Of a stretch of DNA of 64,000 bases, positions 52,820-63,869 are shown piece by piece. The notes beneath the pieces are model-generated. The model saw nothing but the letters and a program-made list of their open reading frames with translations, searched no databases and was not told the origin of the DNA. How positions within the stretch are numbered: position 1 is the first letter of the stretch; every line of letters begins with the position of its first letter. Where the stretch lies: assembly GCA_022606425.2 (NCBI GenBank), contig JAHDVF020000892.1, forward strand, positions 1-64,000, given 5' to 3'. Origin of the DNA: Lepidostoma basale. Lineage: Eukaryota > Arthropoda > Insecta > Trichoptera > Lepidostomatidae. Position numbers and translations under genes: made by a program.

Positions 52820-54690
52820 CAACGTAATATCCTCCAGAAATTCGGAAATATAATACTGTTAAAGTGCACAGGCAAAATTTATACATATTTTCATAAAATA
52901 CATTATTTTGGAAGCATATATTAAGCTTATATATATTAAGCATATATTGCTTTCAACGATGCTCTGAAAATTTAATATTCGGGATTCATATCGAAAAATA
53001 TACTAATAGTAGGTACCTATATTGTTGTTTTCTTGTACATTAGTAGGTATAAAGCAAATTTATTCACAAAACTGAGGAAATGAATTTTGAGATCTATATT
53101 TCTCGAATTAAAGAAGTTTATTTTCCTTGATGTGCTTCTAAAAAAATTCCTTTCAATGCTTGTTTTAAGAAAAATATTAGTGGAAAACTTTACTTTATAT
53201 ATAAATTCATGATGAGTTTTTTCATGTACGAGTATTTCACCACTAGTTAATCGCTGAAGTAATTATGACTTAATCTCCTTTTTCAAAATTATAAACTCTC
53301 ACTTTGATGCACCCTGTCTTCTCGAAAGTATAAAATTCAATATGCCCACCCAAAATCCAAAGAATTTTAAACTTTTCCGCGAAAATCTCCATAAAACCTA
53401 CTATGGATATAATGCACCTATACCGAGAATGACTAGACTTGCAAACATGACTTAGATTTTTTTGGAATAAATCTAAATTCCTTTATTTCTACACTTAAAA
53501 AGTGACTCGACCTCTACCAATTTTATTAACCAGTTCAAATTCATTACCTAATCGTCAGTCATGTTCATTCATCAAATAATTTTCGTGATTTTTCGAACCT
53601 TCGTATGTATCTGTTTCTATTATATGTCAATTTGAATACGTTCTTTGCCATCGTTTTGAAGTTCATATATTAATCTATATACCTGTAGTCTTAATTATAT
53701 AATTGTACTTCTCCCGTTAAGAATCTTTATACCTGTATTCTTAAATTTAATAGTGTCCTTTCTTTATTATTCAACATACCTGTATTCTTACTTATAATAG
53801 TGTCCTTCTTTCATCAACAACCTAATACAATACTTACCCGTATTCTTAAGACTGATCACAGACTTAACTCGACTTAGGCTTAATTTTTACCGTTAGGTAC
53901 TTTTAAAATGTTTTAGATTTAAGTAAACTGTCTGTATTAAGAAGTCTCTTCTCAGAAATCCATTAAAATAATAGTAACACTCAAATTATCAATAATCTGT
54001 CGACATTTTATTTAAGTTAGACTTAAAAATTATTCTCATATTCGAAGAAAGACACGTTTTTATGATAATGATAATAGGACGGGGTCGAGCACCTGCAACT
54101 TGGCTGTCAACCGTTAAAAACCAAATGGAATTTACGCAGATCGACAGCAGGGCCAATGGCGTTTTGATAGTATTTATTAGACCAATGCCATCTTGACGTT
54201 ATAACGCCAAGACGGCATTGACCATTGACCAGATATTGTATTCGATATACCTATTTTAAGAATGAAAATGATTCTTCATTACATTCCTAGATCACCTAAA
54301 ATTTCAATGTGTATTAATTAAGGCTTTATAAACGAAATAATCGAGCCTACAATGGAATAACAGGCAATTCTTGTTTTAATGAAATAAACCTGATTTATTA
54401 GGCATGGTTGAATTTTTTTTAGAGTCGTACAACTTCAATCGAAAAACAATCCGCACGATTATACCCCATCTTGCGAAGAAAATAAGAACTTCTTTCACAA
54501 CATACATTGCAACCTTTTCATATAAAATAAATAAACACAATGTTGGCCAAACTGTTTTCCGTATGATTGTCAATTGTCAAATTTTGTGGTAACCTTAAAA
54601 TGTCAGGTCCACATAATTTATATCGCTTGAAAAGCTCTAATCATTGATAGTTTCATAGTTTTAAAAGTTTTTTTATATATTTTAAAACAA
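52820..54690. other. Region upstream of the STRAD gene, little to call
   Basis: AT-rich. Three to four imperfect repeats of TATACCTGTATTCTTA with AATAGTGTCCTT lie at 53690-53850, and a hairpin ATGCCATCTTGACG...CGCCAAGACGGCAT at 54187-54220. No TATA box or clear initiator could be fixed for the gene at 54692. Confidence 0.4.
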
Positions 54691-54691
54691 A

Positions 54692-54856
54692 ATGTTCGGT
54701 TCTGATATACAGGATTATCAACTGGAGTCCGTTTTGGCGCAGTGTTGTGGAGGTGTGGCTGTTGTGTACACAGCTTCACATAAACCTTCGGGATTAACTG
54801 TTGCCATAAAAAGGTTTTATTTAGACAGAGCGAAAGAAAACGCAAATTTGATTCAG
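54692..54856 (+). CDS. STRAD: STRAD exon 1
   Basis: Residues 1-55, from ATG to NLIQ, phase 0 donor GTTATT. Contains the degenerate glycine loop and VAIK. The ATG is the first in frame and matches the short N-terminus expected before the kinase fold. Confidence 0.9.
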
Positions 54857-57800
54857 GTTATTTGTTTTTCGCTTTCGTGTTTGAAGTTATTTTCAATTAA
54901 TCAAAAAACTCTTGTCATTCAGCAATGTCAAATATTATTCTATATTTTTAGCAAGAAATTCTCACAACACGACAGTTACAGCATCCCAATATTCTACCGT
55001 ATTATAGCACGTTCGTTAATGGATTAGATCTGTATATTGTGTCTCCCTTGATGTCCTTTGGGTCCTGTCGCGATTTGATAAACAAGTATTTTAACGAAGG
55101 GTTGCCAGAACTAGCTAGTTGTATTATACTCAGAGACACTTTACAAGGATTAGATTATATCCACAAGAAAGGATATATTCACAGGTATTGTGCAATTTTT
55201 ATTATTATTTGTCTACAATAGTCTGAAATTTCTTGTAATCCAACAATTATTTTATTATTATTATTTATGATGATATACATTTTAAGTGCACCATTTTGTA
55301 AAATCAATTACTCCAAGGGTACACTAGGAAAAGACTGACCGTACAGTGCAGTCTTTAGAAGTTTCTTAAATTTAACGTCACTATCCTCATACTTAATACC
55401 AACATGGAGGCTATTCCATGCAAACGGACCCACAACGCTGAAAGCACGATTATAGAAACTTGCTTTATTAGCTCTGACTGGAATTGTTATGTTGTTCGCA
55501 TTTGTTTCTACTGATCGGAGTGAACATTGCCTTTCTGTTGGCATGGGTATCACGCAGAGGTCCGAAATATACATTGGCTCTCTGGTGCCGAGCCTTAAAC
55601 ACTGTCAGACACAATTTGTATTTTACTCGCTCCCGAATTTTGAGCCAGTGAAGTTCCTTCAGGAGCGGCCTGATATGACAGTATTTTTGTTGTCCCATAA
55701 TCAATTGGGCAGCAGAATTGAATACGCTTTGTATTCTGCTTAATTGATTATTTAGCAATCCAACAGATTCTGTTACAATAATCTAAATGTGACACGGGTC
55801 CTAACTTCATCAATAGGTAAACATCTAATTGGCATATTAATTCATGAGCTTTATTTATAAAGATTTATCCACCTATGCAATGAAATGAATTTAATAAGTA
55901 ATAATAATAATAAGGCTAATTTATATAGCGCCGTTTTCGTGACTAGCTCACCTCAAGGGCGCTTTGACAATGTTTTTAGTCATGAGAGCTCCATGTGACA
56001 CCAGCAATCGGATAACCGTTGCTTACATTTTATGCAATATTTTGAAAAGGTGGGTTTAGGTGAGATTTAAAATCTGTCTGATTGTCAATGCATCTGAGGC
56101 GTGCAGGAAGCATATTCCAGGCAGACGGACCTGCCACTGCGAAAGCCCGATCTCCGAAATTGGTCCAAGGGTTGCGCTTTGGCTCAACTAATCTACCTAT
56201 TGCCGAGGAGTTAGCTGATTGAAGCGTAGATTACCGCAAGTTAGGGCTAACAGCAACACAAAGTCCAGCCGTCTTTTATTAACATGCCTTTTACCTCTTT
56301 TAGTACTTTTTTTATTGTATTATATATTTTTTCAGAGGCATAAGATCCAGTCACATACTGGTGAATGCGTCCGGGGATGTTTGCCTGAGCGGTCTGCGAA
56401 GCGCAGGGTCACTCCTGCTGCAAGGAAAGAGACAAAAGGCCTTACACTGTCTCCCTCCGCCGTGCCACAATAACTCCGCCTTGATTTGGTTAAGTCCAGA
56501 GCTTTTAGAACAGGTTAAAACCATCTTTCATCCTTGAATTATTTTAAACTTTCATTCTGTACATTTTTACCCATTCCACCATAAAGCTGCAGATTTGCCA
56601 GGTAATATAAGATTGGTCATGAACTATAAACACGGTGATTTCAATGATGATTATTATTCACTCGTTATATTTTAAGAGAGGTCTTTTTGTAAAGCTAATA
56701 TTTATATTTTTTTATGCTGCTTTGTTCATTTTTTCAAACCAGCCACTCCCACCGGTGCTTCATCAGGGTTACAAAATAAACTGGCTTAAAAAATAATAAA
56801 TTGGTGTAAAAACAAATTATACCGGTATTTTTTTTATATATATTTTAAATTAAAGTATAATATATTTTTTTATTATTATAAAAATTATATCAACCATTTC
56901 ATTCTGAATTTTATAATTTCAAATCTATGTTTTATTTTATTATGCAATGGTTTAAACTTACAAATTTATATTCTGTCCTCTTCAGACTCAAAATTTGGTC
57001 TTATTTTATCAATTCTTAATCTATTATATAAAGCTATATACTCGTATGTGCTAATGTATGTAAATTTTATTCACTTTCCTTGTAAATTATTTATTTGAAA
57101 GTTAGAATTCAATGGAAGAACTTAGATAATTGTTAATGTGGTATTTGTGTACCAATCACGTTATGTAATAATAATAATTTAAAATTGATAACTCTGAACT
57201 TTCTTGCAAATTGACGCTCAATACCCCGATGTCTCGAACAAGACACACCGCGAGCCAAGTTTTCCACCTTCCTCCTTGTCGCACTTACTGCGCGCAGAGC
57301 GCGGCAATGTATCAGATTTGCCACAACTACAATAAACATTTTGGAGATATTGATGTTTTCCAACTGAAAGAGCGATGTTTCAGAAAAATAATAGGAGCAA
57401 CTGAACTAAAAAATTCTGATCACTAGGTTTTAAAATGGAGCATTTTGAACAACCCCCTTGCAATGATTAATTCATAAAAATGGCGCTTTACAAATCATCC
57501 AATTTATTTTTTTTTTTATTGTTTTTCAGAATTTAAGCGGTTATGATGAAAAGTCTGATATATACTCGGTGGGAATGGTGTCCTGCGAGTTGGCTAATGG
57601 TGCTATACCTTTCTCGGATATCCCTACAACTCTCATGCTTACTGAAAAGGTCCGCGGGCACATTCCGCAGTTACTAGACTCTTCCACGTTCTCTCATATC
57701 ACCTTCCAAGAAGATTTAGAAGTACATGGTAAGCACACGGAACCCCTGCAAGTATACATTATGATCATCTTACTTTTTAATTATTGAATCATTTGTTTTT

Positions 57801-60800
57801 TAACTGTCATTCATGAAATTACATTTTTATTTTTATTTTACATGCTAATTGGCATTTTACATAATTATATTGTATATTTTTATATTTAGTAAATTTAATT
57901 TTGTTTTATTTCATTATATAACTTCATCACGAACTTAAAGTTTTAAAAACCTTTCAAACTGATATGCATACAGAATACTTACACCTCAATATATGTATTA
58001 TTTTTTTTGTTCATATTTTATGTTCTTCATAATATCAGATTCATAGATTTCTTTAAGGTTATTCTTAAATTAAATCTAATTGAAACATAAATCTATATTC
58101 CACCGCATTGTAGAAATTTATATGTATTATATGTATTTTTATAAACACTTCAATTAATAAATTAAGTTTTTATAATACATAAAAATATGATGTTTTTAAA
58201 TAATTGAATATTATATAAACCCCTAAAGATTTCTATGCATCTGAGAAGAGTTCTAAAAGCTCTAAAAATTAATTATTATTTTTTGTTTTTCTTCTAGGCG
58301 ACCACCCCCCTACCGCCCCTCCTTCATGCCCCATCCCCGCCACCCCCAGTTCCTCCAGCCTGGTCCCCCCCGAACATCTGGCTCTTTACCACCCTTCAAT
58401 CCCACAAAACCTCTTAGAAAAATTAAACCAAGTCGTAGGTCAGTATGAAAAAGTTAATCCGGGGTATATAATTTCCTTAATTCTTTTAAATCGTTAAATA
58501 TCTTTTTTTAGTCCTTCCATTTGTTATCGCATCCCTTAAATAGCGCTATTACAATTTAAAAGTGTTGTGGTTTAAAATATAAATGCCAATGAATTAGGAA
58601 CATGTCAATTTTATTATCTTCAAATATAGCCAGCCATTGAAAACTTACTTGGGATTGTAAAAGGCATACTGCACTACAAAGGCATGTTTAAAAATGACAT
58701 ATTTATCTTTGCAAAAGGAAACAAAATCATAGAAATTCCATAAACAAATTGCAAATTTTAACTAATTATAATTTAAATGTCATCATTTACGACAGTTTTA
58801 AAATTAAAAATATTTGATTATTAAATCATTATTTTTTTTTAACTACTTCCACTTTTGTCTTTATTTCGTAAGCGACCGGTTTCGCCAGGCTCGCTGGCAT
58901 CAACAGACTGTTATTATTTAAAATTAACTTCCATCAAGAGATTTCAATAAAATCATTTGATTGTCTTAAAATTTAAGTTTTATTTCGTATCATAATCCCA
59001 CTCCCGGTAAAGAGTGTGCATGTTCCTAATAGTATTTTTTTTCTATCATAACACGCAGACATATTTAAAATGAATAGATGTATTTGGTTGAGATGAGCAT
59101 ATTTGGTAATTCTTTGTTACTCCCATAATTTTTTTATATCACACTTACCATTGTTATTATGTTTTTCCATCTTAGCCTTAGTTGTTCCCATGAAATAATC
59201 AGTACGCGTTTTTTATTAGCTTACGGAAGAATACTTTTTTCAATAACATTGGTTTTGACTCTATGATCACATCTTAAAATTTTATTGCACTCTTTATACA
59301 TTTTTTTCCCCATTGATTAGTTGCTAGATCTTATTAAACGAAACTCCATCATTAACTGTATTCAAGATTATCTAAGGAACAAATCAAGAATATAGATTTT
59401 TATTATAAAAATTATACGTATTCTCATAAGCTTAATGCGTCCCATAATAATTGTGTTTTATGAATCAAAAAGCTTTTTGTTACATTTATATTAATTTATT
59501 TATCTTGATGCTTTCAAAGATATGGAACCATCTAATAGGAAGAAAAATTTATTGTTTCTTGAACAATGATGTAAAATTCTATATTAAATAATTAATATGA
59601 ATGAAAACATCTATTTTCCAGAACTTTTATTATATTTATTTTATGTGAATGACATGTTTCGCCTGCCTAAGGCATTATCTATTTAGCGAAAAATCAAACG
59701 CCCTGCTGTTTATATACACGAGTTTAACAATTTATTGGGCCATGTCAATAACCTTAATTACCGTATTCCGCTCCTTTAACTCATGTAGCACCGTGTTGAT
59801 TTTTCGCTAAATTTGATAATGCCTTAGGCAGGCGAAAAATCTTCTTTACATAAAATATAATAAAACTTCAGGAAAATACATGCTTTTATTCTTATTAATA
59901 AGAATGAATGATATTTTTAAATTTTAATAATACCGTTTTCATAATTTTTTCAGTTATGAAAATTAAATTTATTATAAACTGACATAAAGAAAATTATAAT
60001 ATTTTTTTGGAATCTATGCATTGATAGTTTTTATAATAATATATATTAGTAATTTTAGTTCAGTTGAATATATAGAAACACATAGAATGGTGAAGGTATT
60101 ATACTGTAGGTTTTATAGATGGGATACTCACAAATTTAGATTAGAAGTACTATAAATTGGGTAACTATTTAACTACTTAAGTTTCTATAAAAAAAACTAA
60201 GCTTTGAAATAATAATTGGTAACTTTGCCTGAATTGTATCTCGGTTTTTATTCAAATTAGCCAAGATTTTTTAAACTAAAATTCACAAATAACTAAAAAA
60301 AACACAGAGCATGTGTCTGCGCAATTATATTTTAGAGTTTAGAGCATTTTCGATTTTCATTTTCTATTTATTTTTACAATTCGAGTAGGTACTTTCATTT
60401 AAAAAAAATTCACTTATTTTTGTTTAATCGACTTTATCAACTAGAGGTTATTTTCAGAATAAGCTTCCAATTTTTTAAATATTTTTTCCACTTTTGAAAA
60501 CATTCATCGATGTTATAATGTTGGTAATGCTTTTACAGATTCTGGAGTTGGAGACAGTGTTGCCAGTGGGAGTGCATTGCATATGAGACAAGTGTATGCA
60601 ACAAGAAAATTGACAGAATGTTTTCATTACTTTACCGAACTTTGTCTTCAGAGGTAAATATTATTTATTGTTTTAACAATGATATTTAACTATATATTTA
60701 GTATTTTTTAATATTGATGTAAAATTTTGTTGTATAGAAGGTTTATTATATTTATCTTTGGATATTTGATAATGCCTTAGCAAGGCAAAACGTGTTAGTC

Positions 60801-62575
60801 TATAAAATTACATATTATTTTATTTGTTAACTTTTTCATCAATATTTAATCAGATACATTTTGTTGAAATTACCTTTAAAAATCTTATCATCATCATCAT
60901 CAGTGGTGCTACAGTCCACTATGAGTCCTGACCTCTTCCAGAATTTTTCACCACTCTCAGTCCATTGCCCGCATTCTCCAATATACAACTTCAAGCGGCT
61001 TAAGATCCCTCTCCGTGCATTCCATCCACCTTAGTTTTTGTCTTCCCACACTTCTTTTTCCATCTGATCGGATGTTGAGAAAATTATTTTTTGGAACATT
61101 CCAATACTCTGCTAAATTTTAATAATTATTCATTAATACTTTGGAATCTTTTTTGGAACATTCCTATACTTTGCTAAATTTCAATAATTATTCATTAATA
61201 CTTTGGAATTAAAAATATATATATTTATGTTACTACTACTAAAAACATCGGAGATGAAGGTCCTAAGATCAATTACTGGAAAAACTCCGAGATTGTGTCC
61301 GCAACGTAGACATAAGAAAATCTTGCGAAATAGAGGATATCGTTCAGTGGAGTAGATCCAGAAGAAGATACTGGAGGGACCATGTAGCCTGAATGGATGG
61401 TGACAGACTAGCATATACAGCCGCTTATGAAATCCCCTCCAGACACCGCCAGCCTGGAAGACCGCCTAAGAGATGGAGGGACAGCTGGATCTCATCATCC
61501 GACGAGACATGATTTCTGTGTCACAGATCGAATTAATTTTCTTTTTACAGAGAGCCCGATAAACGCCCTACCCCATCACAATTACTGCAACACTCTTTCT
61601 TCAAACAGATACGAAAGTCTGATTGTTTAACGCAAATGTTACAGCCGGCAACGCTTATTGAGGATCGGACAGGTGCGCAGAATTCAACATTCAAATTAAT
61701 ATTCATCAATCTATATTTTTGGGAAATTTTACATTTTTTAAACAACATTAAATGATAATTACAAATGTAACCTTGAAAACCACAGTTTTTAACCCTCACT
61801 TCCCTGTGATGGGTATCTTCTACACATTGCTTCTAATAACCATCAATATCTCTATACATTTAATAAATACAAGATTAAGATTTTACGTATTCCTCCATAA
61901 TATATTTACGCATTGATTAAAAAAATAATATTAATAATAATCAGAATTCATCGGGTACATCGGAAGTATTTTGTGAACATCGGAAACAAAATTCGTAGCG
62001 CTGAGTACGCGACACTATATTCGCATCTCACTCTTGCATATGTTCTAGCTTAATGTTCTCACTCTTCGCCGGCGGCAGTCGCTTTCGGACTTGCAACCAG
62101 AGCAGGTCTATGCCCGTTCCGTGAGCATTGCCAGATGGTTTTTTATGTTTTTAGCAATCAAATCTCAATTATTATAATTTTTGACTTCAATTATAATTAT
62201 ATAAGGGGATTAGCTATGAATGTTCCTATTCTTCCGATTTAAAATCGCTAATTTTTTTAACGCGTACCGACTACCCTACACCGGAACGCATTTTTTTATT
62301 TTAGCACCGTAAGGGAAAGGTTATTGTTATATTTATTTTTCAAATGCGAAATGCGTGTCGTACTTTTCCATTGATCAATAGTCATGTAGTACTATTCTGT
62401 CTTATTTGTATTATAATACTTCACTATGTATTTTCATGTTTTTCTATTATTTATTTTGCGATATTATTTTATTGTCATTAAAGTTAATTTCTTTACAGAT
62501 AATCTGCCGGCTCACGTATTAGAAGATGAACTGTCCGAGATGACCCTTGAAGACTCCTGTGATTGGGATTTCTAA
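54692..62575 (+). CDS. STRAD: STRAD pseudokinase (STE20-related adaptor), 8 exons, 409 aa
   Basis: STRAD binds and activates the LKB1 kinase together with MO25/Cab39 in the cytoplasm, controlling polarity and energy signalling (family knowledge). Exons: 54692-54856, 54952-55184, 56336-56513, 57530-57728, 58298-58438, 60539-60653, 61551-61672, 62499-62575. All have AG/GT junctions and consistent phases. Visible motifs: [14 protein letters not shown] (degenerate glycine loop), VAIKRF (Lys40 retained), [11 protein letters not shown] where HRD has become HRG (133-134), LSGLR replacing DFG (150-154), WLSPELLEQ replacing APE (184-192), [38 protein letters not shown] and a C-terminal DWDF like the WEF tail of human STRAD that docks MO25. 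Lost HRD and DFG acids mark it as a pseudokinase. Length is close to vertebrate STRADs (about 430). Symbol by homology. Confidence 0.93.
54952..55184 (+). CDS. STRAD: STRAD exon 2
   Basis: Residues 56-132 plus two bases of Arg133. Acceptor TATTTTTAG, donor GTATTG. Encodes [20 protein letters not shown], the hinge and [16 protein letters not shown]. Confidence 0.92.
55308..55870 (-). mobile_element. CR1-like LINE 3' part in STRAD intron 2
   Basis: The minus strand encodes [20 protein letters not shown], then [20 protein letters not shown] and [19 protein letters not shown], the classic RIQ..A...LL..LHWLP...R..YK and RAFS..GP..WN C-terminus of CR1/L2-type LINEs. One frameshift lies near 55500. 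It is antisense to the host gene. Confidence 0.85.
55900..56245 (-). mobile_element. Second CR1/L2-like LINE 3' part
   Basis: The 3' end is AATTTATATAGCGCCGTTTTCG...CTCAAGGGCGCTTTGACA next to (AAT)n at 55903-55914. Upstream, minus-strand [20 protein letters not shown] and [13 protein letters not shown] different family from its neighbour at 55308. Confidence 0.8.
56336..56513 (+). CDS. STRAD: STRAD exon 3
   Basis: Acceptor TATTTTTTCAG, donor GTTAAA; one base finishes Arg133, then 59 codons (134-192). It supplies [20 protein letters not shown] and [13 protein letters not shown]. It is not the longest frame in this stretch (another frame is open from 56219), but only this frame fits both splice phases and the STRAD motifs. 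Confidence 0.9.
56735..56770 (-). ncRNA. Truncated hammerhead-like motif, family F4
   Basis: Minus strand AACC, intact CUGAUGA, GCACC/GGUGGGAG, then directly GGCUGGUUUG: the GAAA-to-stem-III segment has been deleted. It lies in STRAD intron 3. Confidence 0.5.
57445..57515 (-). mobile_element. CR1-like LINE tail beside the exon 4 acceptor
   Basis: CCCCCTTGCAATGATTAATTC and AATGGCGCTTTACAAATCATCC match the split CR1 tail at 9698/10540. The T-rich tail runs into the polypyrimidine tract of STRAD exon 4. Confidence 0.65.
57530..57728 (+). CDS. STRAD: STRAD exon 4
   Basis: Residues 193-258 plus one base. Encodes [20 protein letters not shown], then [10 protein letters not shown], the kinase F-helix region. 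Donor GTAAGC. Confidence 0.93.
58298..58438 (+). CDS. STRAD: STRAD exon 5
   Basis: A 141-base exon, phase 1 at both ends, with acceptor TTTTCTTCTAG and donor GTCAGT. Pro/Ser-rich ([13 protein letters not shown]) then [18 protein letters not shown]. It corresponds to the variable loop before the C-terminal kinase helices. Because it is symmetric it could be skipped without shifting the frame. Confidence 0.8.
58870..58911 (-). ncRNA. Hammerhead ribozyme-like motif, family F2
   Basis: In STRAD intron 5, antisense. ACAGU, CUGUUGA, GCCAG/CUGGC, GAAA, palindrome ACCGGU, C, GCU. Same U at position 6 as the other F2 copies. The F2 block ATTAACTTCCATCAAGAG follows at 58923-58940. Confidence 0.65.
59623..59880. 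repeat. Inverted pair of F1 hammerhead-like motifs
   Basis: Arms of about 70 bases (ATTTTATGTGAATGACATGTTTCGCC, inverse in 59795-59875) each contain one motif, in STRAD intron 5. Left (minus, 59641-59685): AGAUAA-type first box, GCC/GGC stem, GAAA, ACAUGU, C. Right (plus, 59806-59848): UUGAUAA, GCC/GGC, GAAA and a mutated stem III. Confidence 0.7.
60539..60653 (+). CDS. STRAD: STRAD exon 6
   Basis: Residues 307-343 with split codons at both ends. Encodes [20 protein letters not shown] and [12 protein letters not shown]; donor GTAAAT. Confidence 0.92.
60760..60800 (+). ncRNA. Hammerhead-like motif, family F1 (U3/A8 core)
   Basis: UUGAUAA, perfect 5-bp stem II GCCUU/AAGGC, AAAA in place of GAAA, ACGUGU, U. 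In STRAD intron 6. Confidence 0.45.
60895..61085 (-). mobile_element. LINE 3' fragment with (ATC)n tail
   Basis: ATCATCATCATCATCAG, then minus-strand sequence TGGATGGAATGCACGGAGAGG, reading similarly to craniofacial/endonuclease-RT LINE ends. Family not seen elsewhere in the window. Confidence 0.5.
61091..61209. repeat. Tandem duplication, 2 units of about 60 bp
   Basis: TTTTTTGGAACATTCCAATAC through ATTCATTAATACTTTGGAAT is repeated once with three or four changes. Confidence 0.85.
61246..61510 (+). mobile_element. L-B LINE 3' fragment in STRAD intron 6
   Basis: Plus strand, frameshifted: [15 protein letters not shown], then RRYWRDHVA and [14 protein letters not shown]. It ends about 40 bases before the exon 7 acceptor. 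Confidence 0.75.
61551..61672 (+). CDS. STRAD: STRAD exon 7
   Basis: Residues 345-384 with split codons at both ends: [20 protein letters not shown], then [20 protein letters not shown]. The donor is AG|GTGCGC; the end was chosen because it alone joins exon 8 in frame. Reading on would give an unrelated extension to a stop near 61742. Confidence 0.85.
62499..62575 (+). CDS. STRAD: STRAD exon 8 and stop
   Basis: Acceptor TTTCTTTACAG; encodes [20 protein letters not shown] and then CDWDF, stop. The acidic tail ending in Trp-Asp-Phe matches the MO25-binding WEF end of vertebrate STRADs. Confidence 0.9.
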
Positions 62576-62760
62576 CGGAATGTTTAAAATGTGATATTTA
62601 GCTCTTATGCATTATATCATAATGTATATGATTCTTGCTTTAATGTTTATCTGTTGAACCCTATCATATATTATAGATTATTATATTTATAGGAAAAATG
62701 TTCTTGTTTAATCTCTGCTTTTGTTGATTATATTATTATTGAAATATTAAATATATTTTA

Positions 62761-62784
62761 AATAAAATACTCGAGGACAATAAA
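62761..62784 (+). terminator. Polyadenylation signals for STRAD
   Basis: AATAAA at 62761-62766 and again at 62779-62784, about 190 bases after the stop, with a T-rich stretch following at about 62790-62830. Confidence 0.7.
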
Positions 62785-63094
62785 TGTGAATTATTTTACT
62801 CTGCTCCCCTCTTTTTTGTTTACTTCCTTAGTTATTTAAAAAAATTACACTTCTTACGTCGGATATTTATCAATTTTAACAAATCATTTAACACTTTTAA
62901 CAATACACAAAAAGACAGAAAATACACTTTAACGAAAAACATAAAACCCTTAAAAATGTGACTGAGCGTACACTGCACATTGGTTCCTAAACTTATTAAT
63001 ATTTTCATGCAACTAGGAGTTATACACTTTTGAACACTTATATAAAAGTATATTATTGAATCCCCTTTAAAATGTCCAATTCAGTATAAAAACT

Positions 63095-63262
63095 AGCTAG
63101 CTAACCATTATTCCGTCTCGCCGAAGGGGTAGGCAGAAATGATGCACTGTCGCACTTTAATTGATGTGGCACTCCATCCTTCTCTTTTCGCCTCCGTGGG
63201 AGACGCGGTGTGATGGGTTGCGGACCTCACCGCCACCAACAAGCATCTCCTGCCTAATTATA
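63095..63262 (-). mobile_element. Non-autonomous element N1, 3' part
   Basis: CTAACCATTATTCCGTCTCG tail, then GGCACTCCATCCTTCTCTTTTCG, GGGAGACGCGGTGTGATGGG and CCGCCACCAACAAGCATCTCC, as in 17922-18100. Confidence 0.7.
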
Positions 63263-63829
63263 TTTTTATTAATCCTTGTTAGATACCCATGTAACTTATG
63301 ATAAATAACCTGGTTACACAAATATTTAGGTAGAAGACCGCCCCTCAATTTACATAGGAAAATTAGTGTTTTCGAATGTTTCATAATAATAATTTAGATA
63401 TTTCTAAAATTTAGAATGTTATTTTAGATGCTGAAAAGCTTTCATACTTAATAACAATACAACATTATTAACTGAATAAGGTAGGTACTTTGGAAAGTAT
63501 CTACTGGTTTAAAAATAATATGGAGTATTGTAGATTCCTATTTATTTTTACAAGGCTTATTATGTTAATCGTAAGATGTCACTAATTAAGAACAGATAAA
63601 TATCTAAGTAATAATGTATAGTATAAAAAAAATTCACTAAAAAATCTTTAACATTTTTTTGTCCCTTTCCAGACGGATTTTTGCAAACATAATATTTATA
63701 TTATGAAGTAAAATGTAATAAAAGATCTAGCAAGTGGATTCCTTTATTACCGACCCATCCAATTTGTTCGTTTCATTCCCGCTAGAGGCGGAAACTAACT
63801 CACGAAAAAATCAAATATATGAACTATTG

Positions 63830-63837
63830 TGACGTCA
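63830..63837. promoter_or_regulatory. Perfect CRE (TGACGTCA)
   Basis: A full palindromic cAMP-response element lies 33 bases before the ATG at 63870, in a short GC-richer interval, so it is probably within the promoter or 5' leader of the downstream gene. One 8-mer can occur by chance. Confidence 0.4.
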
Positions 63838-63869
63838 AATTTTGACAGCGCCTGGGTTTACACGAGAAA

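Noticed and set aside
56219..56473. 84-codon frame with a hydrophobic stretch as a small membrane protein
   Set aside because: It overlaps STRAD exon 3 in the wrong frame and starts within a CR1 LINE end.
57133..57426. Open frames around the GC-richer GCGCGCAGAGCGCGG block as an exon
   Set aside because: They do not fit STRAD phases or motifs; exon 3 is fully accounted for at 56336-56513.
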